Part shown: piece after piece, positions 1-6,893 of the stretch
Layout: each line of letters starts with the position of its first letter
Numbering within the stretch: position 1 is the first letter of the stretch
Notes under the pieces: model-generated
What the model was told of the DNA's origin: nothing
What the model saw: the letters and a program-made list of their open reading frames with translations, nothing else
Database searches by the model: none
Position numbers and translations under genes: made by a program
Assembly (NCBI GenBank): GCA_002712845.1
Contig: PAUV01000102.1
Coordinates: 7,953 to 17,702 of the forward strand
Reading direction: 5' to 3'
Source of the DNA: Rhodopirellula sp.
GTDB taxonomy: Bacteria; Planctomycetota; Planctomycetia; Pirellulales; Pirellulaceae
DNA length: 9,750 nucleotides

Positions 1-1519
1 TCGGGTACTCGAGAATCGGAGTGTTTCCCACCGTGTAGCTCAAAATGACTTTGTCTTCGTAACGGTGAAGTCCCCGGAATTTTCCCCAGGCCGCTGGCAG
101 TGGTCCGTATTTTCGCTTGTCTCTTCCCTCCACCCTTTGATTGTCTTCAAATGAGCGAGTCGCTGGGTTGGCCCAACCAGGACCGGTTGAATTGATCGCG
201 TGTAGATCACCATTGGCTCGCAAGTGCACGCCGTGGCGTCCATTGAATTGAATGCCATTCCAGTCAAGGAATTTGCCACTCCATGCCGCTGCCATCCGCA
301 GTGTGTCATGCTCAAAGGCCATCCATCTGGAGCCGCGGACGACTCCGCCAGGGCCTTCATCCACGCGTATGGCGATAGCTTTTTGTGCAATGTTTTTGCC
401 GCCATTTCCAAACTCGATGGTGGTCGCCAGCATCGGGCCATAATCCATGGTGATCCATGGTTTTATCTCCGTGGGTTCGGGACCTCGTGAATCACCGCTA
501 GGTAGGCTTGCCAGGTATCTGTCAGTGATTGCAGCGTACTGGGCCGGGTTTTGGCTCCGCAAAAAATGCTCTCTGATGTAATGTATGACATCGTATTTTT
601 GCTGTGGGACCATCCATGTTTGTGGCACCATCAAGCCGCCACCATGAGTCAATGTTTGGTACATGGAATGGGGGTCATTGCCAAACTTGAATTGACCACT
701 CGCAAATCGCAGTGATGTGGGTAGAGATCCAGGCTTTTCAATTGTCCCATGACAATTGACGCACAGTCCTTGGTAAATGGCCTGCCCACGTTTCAGGGAA
801 GCGTTGTTCCAGTCTGAGATCATTCCCTCGTGATCGATCTCGGATTCGTATTCCGGGATTTTGAGTTTTAAGTCTTCTTCGGATGGTTGCAGTTTTGCTG
901 CCAGTTTTTGGCCACCATCACGAATGGCTATCAGGTAGGAAACCAAGTCAAGAAACTCTTGCCGTTGACGTAGCGAGTTGACTTGCCCTGATGGCATCAC
1001 TGATACTTCGCCCTTCTTTTCTGCTTCGATATCATCGATAAGAATATTTACGGTCGCCGCCTCACCTGGTCCGGTTTGCAGAGCAAGGTTCTCGTTGGTT
1101 CGTTTCAATTCGATCCCGACAAATGTCCGCCCATCGGCGGTCAGGACTTGGATGTTTTGGTACTCAGGTTCGATGTGAGCAGACGGTTTTAGCACCGAGC
1201 GAACAAGATGTTCATCATCTACTTTGCGTTTCCAAACGCTGAGGTTTGGGCCAAATCCGGTCTTGTCGATGGTCGAGTGGCACTTGGCACAGCCGGTCCC
1301 CGGCGAGTGAAAGATGATCGCGCCTCGTGTTGGGTTTCCTTTTTCTCTTGCGTCGGCCGCAATGTCAGCAAGTGGTTCGGCCAGCAACGCCTTTTCCATG
1401 ACTTGACCTTGTGCATCTGCTGACTGGCACAATGCCAAACACAGGCCACAGGCCAACAAAACAGGAATGAGCAACTCACATGGGAGCGTCAGCGATTTGA
1501 TGAGGTAGGTTTTGATCAT
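1..1519 (-). CDS. Secreted diheme c-type cytochrome with large C-terminal domain (partial)
   Basis: The frame is open from ATG at 1519 down to the window edge, giving 506 residues with the C-terminus missing. Residues 1-36 look like a signal peptide (hydrophobic core about 16-30, likely cleavage after the alanine of SADA, residue 36), so the protein is probably periplasmic. There are two CxxCH heme sites: CAKCH at residues 77-81 (1277-1291) and CVNCH at 253-257 (749-763). M175 (in SVMPSGQ) and M297 (in LMVPQ) are plausible axial ligands. Residues about 60-200, ending in EFLDLVSYL, resemble the planctomycete putative heme-binding domain (TIGR02603 type). The second cytochrome module spans about 230-330. 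From about residue 347 (EPTEIKPWITMDYG) a tryptophan- and glycine-rich domain without heme motifs begins; from memory it resembles DUF6797, which I could not verify. The family is common in planctomycetes, often near sugar-degradation genes. The electron donor and substrate are unknown. The start is supported by the signal peptide; no Shine-Dalgarno is visible. Confidence 0.88.
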   Translation of the reverse strand, partial: MIKTYLIKSLTLPCELLIPVLLACGLCLALCQSADAQGQVMEKALLAEPLADIAADAREKGNPTRGAIIFHSPGTGCAKCHSTIDKTGFGPNLSVWKRKVDDEHLVRSVLKPSAHIEPEYQNIQVLTADGRTFVGIELKRTNENLALQTGPGEAATVNILIDDIEAEKKGEVSVMPSGQVNSLRQRQEFLDLVSYLIAIRDGGQKLAAKLQPSEEDLKLKIPEYESEIDHEGMISDWNNASLKRGQAIYQGLCVNCHGTIEKPGSLPTSLRFASGQFKFGNDPHSMYQTLTHGGGLMVPQTWMVPQQKYDVIHYIREHFLRSQNPAQYAAITDRYLASLPSGDSRGPEPTEIKPWITMDYGPMLATTIEFGNGGKNIAQKAIAIRVDEGPGGVVRGSRWMAFEHDTLRMAAAWSGKFLDWNGIQFNGRHGVHLRANGDLHAINSTGPGWANPATRSFEDNQRVEGRDKRKYGPLPAAWGKFRGLHRYEDKVILSYTVGNTPILEYP

Positions 1520-1547
1520 TTCGTGTTCATGTAGGGGGTGAATCAAC

Positions 1548-1560
1548 TGCTTGGATTATA
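1548..1560 (-). promoter_or_regulatory. Possible -10 element for the cytochrome gene
   Basis: On the minus strand the sequence at 1560-1555 reads TATAAT, an exact sigma-70 -10 hexamer. It lies about 35 bases upstream of the cytochrome ATG, which would give a leader of roughly 29 bases. No matching TTGACA-like -35 is present at 16-18 bases spacing, so this is only a candidate. The rest of the 155-base divergent spacer (1520-1674) shows no other element I can support. Confidence 0.3.
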
Positions 1561-1674
1561 AGCGGCATTTCACGATTGATTGGCGGGGTTGGTGCGGGCA
1601 GGCAGGCAATTAAGAAGAAATCTGATTAAACTGGATCAAAATCTATTTCAACTACACTTTGCCACGAAGTTTCC

Positions 1675-2364
1675 ATGTCGCTTTTGCCACGCCGACTGAT
1701 CGCGATTTTTATCGTTACCACCATGACCTGTGCGGTGATGTCGCAACCGCCGGGCAATCGGCGTAATGCGAAGCCACCAACGCCGCCAAAGAAACCGGCG
1801 TTACCGAACGATCCACAACTTCTTGATCTCCATAAAGAATTTGTCCTCAAAGCTGAAAAACTGGCAGTCGAGTACGAACGCAAAAAACAGTTTGATAAGG
1901 CTCGTGAAGTTTATGAATCGATGGTGCGTTTGGTTCCAAACTTTGCTTCGGCAGAAGCCGGTTTGCAACGGATTTTGGGTAATCAGAGGATTCAGGACCG
2001 TAAATTGGTCACGGTTGAAGCAAACCAGATGTGGCAGGACTCAGGAGTGAATCTGCAAGCCGATATGCCCGTCCATACGGAAGTCAAGGGAAGTTGGAAG
2101 GTCGTGTACGAAACAGGACCAAAAGGCATTGAGATTCCGAAAGAATTCCAGCAACGTGATGGTCGTATCAAGCTTGGGTCCCTGATTGGGGTGGTAGTGA
2201 CCTCACCAACTGAACTCAAAGACGCAAGACCCTTCCCGGTAGAGCATGGTAAGAATTTTACCGCCAATAAAACCGGGCGTCTGTTTCTGCGAATGTTTGA
2301 CGTCGACCACACCGATAATGAAGGCAAGATGCTGGTTCTGATTCAGAGCACCTTTGCCAACTGA
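1675..2364 (+). CDS. Secreted protein: TPR-like hairpin plus LecA/PA-IL-like domain
   Basis: A 229-residue protein starting at ATG 1675. Residues 1-23 form a signal peptide (basic LPRR, then a hydrophobic stretch about 8-22). A proline-rich linker follows (about 25-47, with PPTPPKKP). Residues about 50-97 form a TPR-like helical hairpin with the FDKAREVYESMVRLVPNF pattern. Residues about 115-229 look like a beta-sandwich of the PA-IL/LecA galactose-binding type: KLGSLIGVV (166-174), FPVEHG (187-192), GRLFLRMFDVDHTDNEG (201-217) and a final LVLIQS strand. The acidic loop D209-N215 sits where LecA binds calcium and sugar, but ligand identity is not proven. The gene is divergent from the cytochrome and 55 bases before the EEP gene. 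A role in binding sugar or cell-surface material in the periplasm is an inference. No catalytic motif is visible. Confidence 0.78.
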   Translation: MSLLPRRLIAIFIVTTMTCAVMSQPPGNRRNAKPPTPPKKPALPNDPQLLDLHKEFVLKAEKLAVEYERKKQFDKAREVYESMVRLVPNFASAEAGLQRILGNQRIQDRKLVTVEANQMWQDSGVNLQADMPVHTEVKGSWKVVYETGPKGIEIPKEFQQRDGRIKLGSLIGVVVTSPTELKDARPFPVEHGKNFTANKTGRLFLRMFDVDHTDNEGKMLVLIQSTFAN

Positions 2365-2373
2365 ATAGATTCT

Positions 2374-2387
2374 CATCATCCATGATG
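2374..2387. repeat. Short inverted repeat between two plus-strand genes
   Basis: CATCATCCATGATG reads as two 6-base arms (CATCAT and ATGATG) around CC, starting 10 bases after the stop of the lectin-like gene. It could fold as a 5-bp hairpin with a 4-base loop or act as a small operator. It has no T-tract and low GC, so it is not a convincing terminator. It may be chance. Confidence 0.25.
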
Positions 2388-2419
2388 CAATAAATCCAAT
2401 TTTGATGTGAGTGGCAAAA

Positions 2420-3433
2420 ATGGACAGCACAGAATCAGGGGCCATGAGCCAACCCACTGGGCGACTGAGTAGCGTGGTTGGCAGTTATTGTTGGCTAATG
2501 CTTGGTTGCCTGACTCTCTGCACTGTCCTCACGTTCTTTTTCAGTCAGTTTTGGATTGCTGATTTATTTGCAAATCTGAGGGTGCAGTTGGTACTTGTCG
2601 GTTTGACAGTGCTGCTTGTTGGCTTGTTTTTACATCAGTGGCGTCTCGTCCTGCTTGCTTGTGTCGTGCTTGCACTGCATCTGCCGTGGTTTGCCACGGC
2701 CTTTCCTTCAGTAGCCAAACGCGAAAGTGTTGGACATCTTGTGACTGTGACGTCCGTTAACGTACTGAGCGAGAACGTTCAGCATGATCGTGTGATTGCT
2801 GATTTGGTCGAAGCTAATCCTGATGTCATTGCTGTATTGGAGCTCACATCAGCTTTGGATCAGAAGCTAAGGCAGGACCTTCCAGAGTATCGGCACGCGA
2901 TTACTCGTTCTGAAAATGAAGGGAACTTTGGTGTCGGTGTTTACTCGAAGTATCCTTTGGCAAATACAGAATTCTTTGAGTCCGTTGATGCGATCGAATC
3001 CATCGCGGTGACCGTTGTGGTTGATCAGGTGGGCGGCACTATCCAGAAATTTCGCCTCTTCGTGACTCATCCTCTGCCACCTATCAATGCTGCTCTTTTT
3101 GAAAAACGGAATCGACAGCTCGAAGATGTGGCTGATCGAATTCATGAGTTTCGTCAACAAGCTTCTGGAATTCCAATTGTGCTGCTAGGGGATTTGAATT
3201 TAACGCCTTGGTCACCCTGGTTTCTGGAATTGCAATCGCGAAGTGGTCTGGTGCGTGGTATCAGCAATTTCACTCTTGAGCCTACTTGGTATCGGTTTCC
3301 GATGTTTCCATTCGGTCTGATTCTAGACCATGGCTTGATTGAGCCATCGCTGGTTTGCACTGACTTTCAGGTGGGGAAGCCGATGGGATCGGATCATCGC
3401 TCAATCACCCTCCGGATTGCATCAGCAGATTAA
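2420..3433 (+). CDS. Membrane-anchored endonuclease/exonuclease/phosphatase family protein
   Basis: EEP-fold metal-dependent phosphodiesterase/phosphatase; the actual substrate (nucleic acid, phospholipid or other) cannot be read from sequence. Residue numbers below count from an alternative GTG at 2411. Three hydrophobic segments (about 24-46, 56-75, 78-98) are followed by the catalytic domain at about 110-340. Family signatures in order: SVNVL with N117, the metal-binding glutamate E144 (VLEL), THPLPP with H220, GDLN with D261 and N263, D306 (LDHG), and the final SDHR with D328-H329. All expected catalytic positions appear present. The segment arrangement suggests a domain held at the membrane, probably on the outer face if three segments span. 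Candidate starts are GTG 2411, ATG 2420 and ATG 2444; I prefer 2420, though 2444 would still keep all membrane segments. The gene follows the lectin-like gene on the same strand with a short gap, so co-transcription is possible. Planctomycetes carry many such EEP proteins. Confidence 0.85.
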   Translation: MDSTESGAMSQPTGRLSSVVGSYCWLMLGCLTLCTVLTFFFSQFWIADLFANLRVQLVLVGLTVLLVGLFLHQWRLVLLACVVLALHLPWFATAFPSVAKRESVGHLVTVTSVNVLSENVQHDRVIADLVEANPDVIAVLELTSALDQKLRQDLPEYRHAITRSENEGNFGVGVYSKYPLANTEFFESVDAIESIAVTVVVDQVGGTIQKFRLFVTHPLPPINAALFEKRNRQLEDVADRIHEFRQQASGIPIVLLGDLNLTPWSPWFLELQSRSGLVRGISNFTLEPTWYRFPMFPFGLILDHGLIEPSLVCTDFQVGKPMGSDHRSITLRIASAD

Positions 3434-3563
3434 TCACTTGCAGGTACTTCTTTTTCCAGTTCATGTTTCTCAATCTGTGTTGGGCGTGTCTGTGCTATAG
3501 CTGGTAGGCGGATGTGCAAGGTGCCGCGGATTTTGAATTACTTGCCGCTACATCCCTTGGCTG
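3434..3563. other. Convergent intergenic gap
   Basis: This 130-base stretch separates the ends of the plus-strand EEP gene and the minus-strand exporter gene. It has no strong GC stem followed by a T-run. It contains an imperfect inverted repeat (GGATGT at 3510-3515 with ACATCC at 3550-3555, plus CAAG 3517-3520 with CTTG 3541-3544) that may act as a weak bidirectional stop signal. A 35-codon minus-strand open frame without an ATG lies at 3430-3537. Confidence 0.5.
3510..3555. terminator. Possible weak bidirectional hairpin between convergent genes
   Basis: A 6-bp outer stem (3510-3515 pairing with 3550-3555) and a 4-bp inner stem (3517-3520 pairing with 3541-3544), with a one-sided bulge and a 20-base loop. 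Placement between two converging genes suits a terminator, but the missing uridine tract and the large loop make this a weak call. Confidence 0.2.
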
Positions 3564-4394
3564 TCATTGTGATTCAATGTTTGCGTGGAATTGCGTTTCG
3601 TTGGGAAGGACCAATTCTTTGGAGGTTGCAGCATCGTCTGCCTTTTCCTGTTTGGGTTGTCCCCTGAGGATCATCAAAACGGATACGCTGACCAAGGCAA
3701 CAGCGACAATACCTTTGAATCGGGTTGGCGAGATTTGTCGACTCGCGAGCACGCCCGCCTGCACACCCACGATTGATAGGGTTGCTAGAGTCAGAATGGC
3801 GTCGCCTGAATCAACCGTCACATGCCCACGTAGAAACAGCAGGCCGACTTTGTAGAGTGCAATGATGATCAGGCATTGCGTAATGAACGCTTTGAATCGG
3901 TTCTGTGGCCATTCTTGCTTCAACCCGAAGGCTGCGATGGGAGGACCCGCAATGCTTACTGCACCAGCCAGAAAGCCCCCGGTGGCGCCGGCGATAAAGC
4001 ACGGGATCGATTGCTTTTCTCCGATCGTTTCGGAGTCATGTTTTCGAAGACTCATCCACACCATCCCGAGTATGCCCACACCTGTACCTCGTACCAACCA
4101 ATCGAGTGGAAGAAGTTCAAACAGGACAAAACCCAACGGAAGAAAAATGGCAGCTCCCAGTAAGGCTGGCCGAAGCGATTTCCAGTCGGCCCCGTCTCGA
4201 TAGGCCCATGCCGCCATGAACAGCATGGGAATGCTGCTGATCGATACGATCACGTGGGCAGATCGTCCATCGACAAAAAATGGTAACAGAGCGATGGCGA
4301 CAATTCCAAAGCCAAATCCAATGGCGCTATGGATAAAGCCAGCGAAGAAAGCGATCGCTGCAAGGATTACGAGCAGGGTGAAGTCAATCTCCAC
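3564..4394 (-). CDS. TauE/SafE family anion (sulfite-type) exporter
   Basis: A 276-residue integral membrane protein with about eight hydrophobic segments. It shows the paired repeat signature of the TauE/SafE (DUF81) family: GFIHSAIGFGFG at residues 19-30 and GATGGFLAGAVSIAGPPIAAFG-like sequence at 136-157. Characterised members export sulfite or other sulfur anions, often beside sulfonate-degrading enzymes; others have unknown cargo. A hydrophilic tail of about 33 residues (244-276) follows the last membrane segment. The start is GTG at 4394, whose first G is also the last base of the MFS gene's TAG stop (TAGTG), so translation is probably coupled. It is the last gene of a four-gene operon with an AKR, a 2OG-dioxygenase and an MFS transporter, which fits export of sulfite made by desulfonation; that cargo is inferred. 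The length is normal for the family. Confidence 0.88.
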   Translation of the reverse strand: MEIDFTLLVILAAIAFFAGFIHSAIGFGFGIVAIALLPFFVDGRSAHVIVSISSIPMLFMAAWAYRDGADWKSLRPALLGAAIFLPLGFVLFELLPLDWLVRGTGVGILGMVWMSLRKHDSETIGEKQSIPCFIAGATGGFLAGAVSIAGPPIAAFGLKQEWPQNRFKAFITQCLIIIALYKVGLLFLRGHVTVDSGDAILTLATLSIVGVQAGVLASRQISPTRFKGIVAVALVSVSVLMILRGQPKQEKADDAATSKELVLPNETQFHANIESQ

Positions 4395-5815
4395 TACTCA
4401 GGTAACTCCTCACCCCGTGTTTCTTTTCCAAACAGCACAACGACTGCTCCAAGTAGGTACAGAGGCGATAATAAAAGTGCTTGCGATTCGGGTTCAATCT
4501 TGATTGCAAAACCAAACACTAAAAATGCTGCTGCTGTACCAAGTCGGCCCATGTTGAAACAAAAACCTGCTCCAGTGCCCCGCATGCGAGTTGGGTAAAG
4601 TTCAGGAAAATAAACCGCGTATCCGGCATGCATGCCGAGGGTAAAGAATCCAAACACAGGAAGTGTGATCGCAAGTAACGTCGGCGAGGTGTTTTGTGGT
4701 ATCAGATACAGGAACATCAGTAGGACCATGCCGAATGCGACGACTTGGTAAAGAACAAATGCTCCTCTTCTGCCAAGTTTGGTTGAGATCCATCCGAATA
4801 GTACCAAACCCAGGCCACCACCAATCGTGTTCAGCGTCATGCTGAGCATTTCTGCGCGTTTGATTCTTGGTTTGTTTTGCTTGAGAATTTCCTGTTTTTT
4901 CTCGTTGTAGCTCTCTTGGGCCTGTGGAGATGCATCGTCATCAGGTGGAGTGAGATTCGCTTCCTGAATCACATCCTGTTGAGCACGTCTCAGCAATGCA
5001 TTTTTCCCGTAGATGTGAATTCCCCAGAAAGTGACCAAGCCAATGGTAGCCAGTGAGACACCCACCACGGTGGCACGCAGATTATCTTTGGAAAACAGGT
5101 CTAGTAGTCGGCCCGTGGCTTGATTGGCATCGGTTGCGGCACGTTCTTTGGCTCGTTGCCACGATTCTGGCTCTCTGAGTTTCCAGCGAATCCAGACAGT
5201 CAGAAGAGCGGGGAGTACGCCAATGGCAAAGCCGATCCGCCAGCCCTCCCAGCCAGCATCAGCCAGTTGTGCATTCAGTGCCGGATTGCCAATCAACATC
5301 GCAATGGTGGCAGCAGCCAGCAACGTGCCAAATACGCTTGACGCGTGGAAGATTGAACTCATCACAGGTCGGGACCGCGTTGGCATGACCTCCGCGACCA
5401 TGGCAGACGCAACGGCCCATTCACCACCCACGCCCATGGCAACCAGAAAACGCAACAGCACCATTTGCCAAGGAGCTTGCGCAAACGCGCTCAGGCAGGT
5501 GAACAGTGAATAGAAAAGGATTGTGTAAATCATCGTCTTGGAGCGACCGATTCGATCGCTAACGACACCAAAAAAGACGCCGCCCACCGCACCACCTAAA
5601 AGGAAAAATCCAAAGGCAACGTTGTTCCAGGCAGTGACCGTCTCGTTGTAGGACTCGAACCCAAGCAACGCGGGCATGGCATCGCGCATCGAAGCGACAA
5701 AAATCTGACCTTCAAAGACGTCGAAGACCCATCCCAACGATGCAATCAGTAGCACGAGCCATTGGTATTTGGTTATCCCTTCGTACCACTTCAGTCTTGA
5801 TTCGTCGTTACTCAT
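4394..5815 (-). CDS. MFS transporter with long TM7-TM8 hydrophilic insert
   Basis: A 473-residue major facilitator, twelve predicted membrane segments, probably a proton-coupled importer. Motif A is present in the TM2-TM3 loop (GVVSDRIGRSK, residues 83-93) and echoed in the second half (GWISTKLGRR). RFLVAMGVGGEW (122-133) and the charged D32 in TM1 (WVFDVFEGQ) recall the organic-acid/aromatic-acid symporter and NiaP-like branches rather than sugar/PTS-type carriers. Between TM7 and TM8, residues about 271-320 form an unusually long charged loop rich in D, E, K and Q, where most MFS proteins have a short connection. ATG 5815 overlaps the end of the dioxygenase gene by 8 bases (ATGAGTAA), and its TAG stop shares one base with the next gene's GTG. 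Its place in the operon suggests import of the dioxygenase substrate; a role in product export cannot be excluded. The substrate is not determinable from sequence. Confidence 0.88.
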   Translation of the reverse strand: MSNDESRLKWYEGITKYQWLVLLIASLGWVFDVFEGQIFVASMRDAMPALLGFESYNETVTAWNNVAFGFFLLGGAVGGVFFGVVSDRIGRSKTMIYTILFYSLFTCLSAFAQAPWQMVLLRFLVAMGVGGEWAVASAMVAEVMPTRSRPVMSSIFHASSVFGTLLAAATIAMLIGNPALNAQLADAGWEGWRIGFAIGVLPALLTVWIRWKLREPESWQRAKERAATDANQATGRLLDLFSKDNLRATVVGVSLATIGLVTFWGIHIYGKNALLRRAQQDVIQEANLTPPDDDASPQAQESYNEKKQEILKQNKPRIKRAEMLSMTLNTIGGGLGLVLFGWISTKLGRRGAFVLYQVVAFGMVLLMFLYLIPQNTSPTLLAITLPVFGFFTLGMHAGYAVYFPELYPTRMRGTGAGFCFNMGRLGTAAAFLVFGFAIKIEPESQALLLSPLYLLGAVVVLFGKETRGEELPE

Positions 5816-6893
5816 GGCGGGCTGGGCTGGGTTGAGGGAAAGTTGGGGGAGAAGGTAAAGGTGTGCCGACTTGGCAATTGATGGCGAAAGTTTGTGTCTG
5901 CATTTCGGCGAGCGACGCCACTACTTTTCGTTTGCCTTGGAACGGTCGGCGAGCATGCATGGCAATTGTGTTGTCGATCAACGCAATGTCTCCTGCCTGC
6001 CATTCGAGATCGAATGCAAGTTCTTCTGCCATTTCAGTAGCTGCTAGCACCGCTTCGGGATCGACTGGGGTGCCGTCTCCGTGCTGAATCGCTTTGGATG
6101 GGTCATTGCGATTATCTTTCCAGCCGCTGAATGCGGCAATCAACTGATTGAAGAAGACTTTTCGTCCGTCAGATGCTTCCATCACGGCTGGAAGAGGCGG
6201 GGATGTTGATTTGAGGCAGCCATCGGTTTGCCATTGCCAGGAATACCCTAGTTCGGCGAGTCGGCGTTCCGCCGCGTCTCGACTATCGACGCCGAGCGTG
6301 CTTCGCCAGCTTCGCCCCATGCCCGAGTTGGCATCATCATCATCCGGCATGACGTTGATGTAACGAAGCCCTTTCTCCTCACACGCATCGGCGAATTGAG
6401 GATGGGTTTCCTGAATGCGTTCATATAAGACATCCGAGCGGCACAAGGGTGTCGCACCACCCTGGTCTGCGGCAACTTCACAACTGAAAAAAATCCAGCG
6501 AGGGTAGAGTGGTGTCTGTGCCATCTCGTGATGGAAGAATATGCGTACTTCGGAAGGTGCTTCGTTAGCAGAAAATACCCTGTCCGTTCGGTTGATTCGA
6601 ACCGCATTGGAAAGCGATTTTTTGTAGGGGAAATTATTCAGCTCGAGAGCGGAAACCATCGCATCAAAATCAACTGCATCTGCGATAGGGAAATCTCGCA
6701 ACAGAACGGCACCATGTTTGTTGGCAAGAATCAACAACTCGGCCTTCTGTCTGTTAGTCCATGCGACTGAATCGGCCAATGATGCTTCGCTGTCCTGACA
6801 AAACAGTGCGTAAGGAAATACGGTTTCCCCATGCTGCTGTTGTTTTTCTATAGCGACCGCGACTGGAGACAGTTCACTCATTGATTCGATCAC
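5808..6893 (-). CDS. TauD/TfdA-family Fe(II)/2-oxoglutarate dioxygenase (SyrP/clavaminate-synthase-like)
   Basis: A 361-residue cytoplasmic oxygenase expected to couple 2-oxoglutarate decarboxylation to hydroxylation of its substrate; hydroxylation next to a sulfonate or ether carbon leads to cleavage. The metal triad appears as H121-x-E123 (FFHHEMAQTP) and H313 (NTIAMHARRPF), with R322 as the likely 2OG-carboxylate binder. Other family marks are CEVAADQGGATPL (138-150), GRSW (about 193), FFNQ and the GD-ALIDN segment before H313. The His-x-Glu motif and the length differ from classical TauD (about 283 residues, His-x-Asp) and resemble SyrP-like enzymes and clavaminate synthase. A proline-rich tail (about 344-358) ends the protein. 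Starts: GTG 6893, overlapping the AKR stop as GTGA, or ATG 6881, four codons later. It overlaps the MFS start by 8 bases. Operon partners suggest an aldehyde product and sulfite release, but taurine specificity is not supported by sequence. Confidence 0.85.
   Translation of the reverse strand: MIESMSELSPVAVAIEKQQQHGETVFPYALFCQDSEASLADSVAWTNRQKAELLILANKHGAVLLRDFPIADAVDFDAMVSALELNNFPYKKSLSNAVRINRTDRVFSANEAPSEVRIFFHHEMAQTPLYPRWIFFSCEVAADQGGATPLCRSDVLYERIQETHPQFADACEEKGLRYINVMPDDDDANSGMGRSWRSTLGVDSRDAAERRLAELGYSWQWQTDGCLKSTSPPLPAVMEASDGRKVFFNQLIAAFSGWKDNRNDPSKAIQHGDGTPVDPEAVLAATEMAEELAFDLEWQAGDIALIDNTIAMHARRPFQGKRKVVASLAEMQTQTFAINCQVGTPLPSPPTFPQPSPARHE

Noticed and set aside
224..490. Plus-strand open frame inside the cytochrome gene
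   Set aside because: It is antisense to a clearly conserved cytochrome frame with two heme motifs and has no recognisable domain.
1208..1479. Open frames on both strands over the cytochrome N-terminus
   Set aside because: They overlap the CAKCH-containing frame out of phase; only the ATG 1519 frame gives a signal peptide and heme sites.
2437..2441. AGGGG as Shine-Dalgarno for EEP start at 2444
   Set aside because: It lies only two bases before the ATG, too close to act as a normal ribosome binding site.
5808..6893. Naming the dioxygenase tauD (taurine dioxygenase)
   Set aside because: The metal motif is His-x-Glu, the protein is about 80 residues longer than TauD, and the typical TauD WHTD motif is absent.
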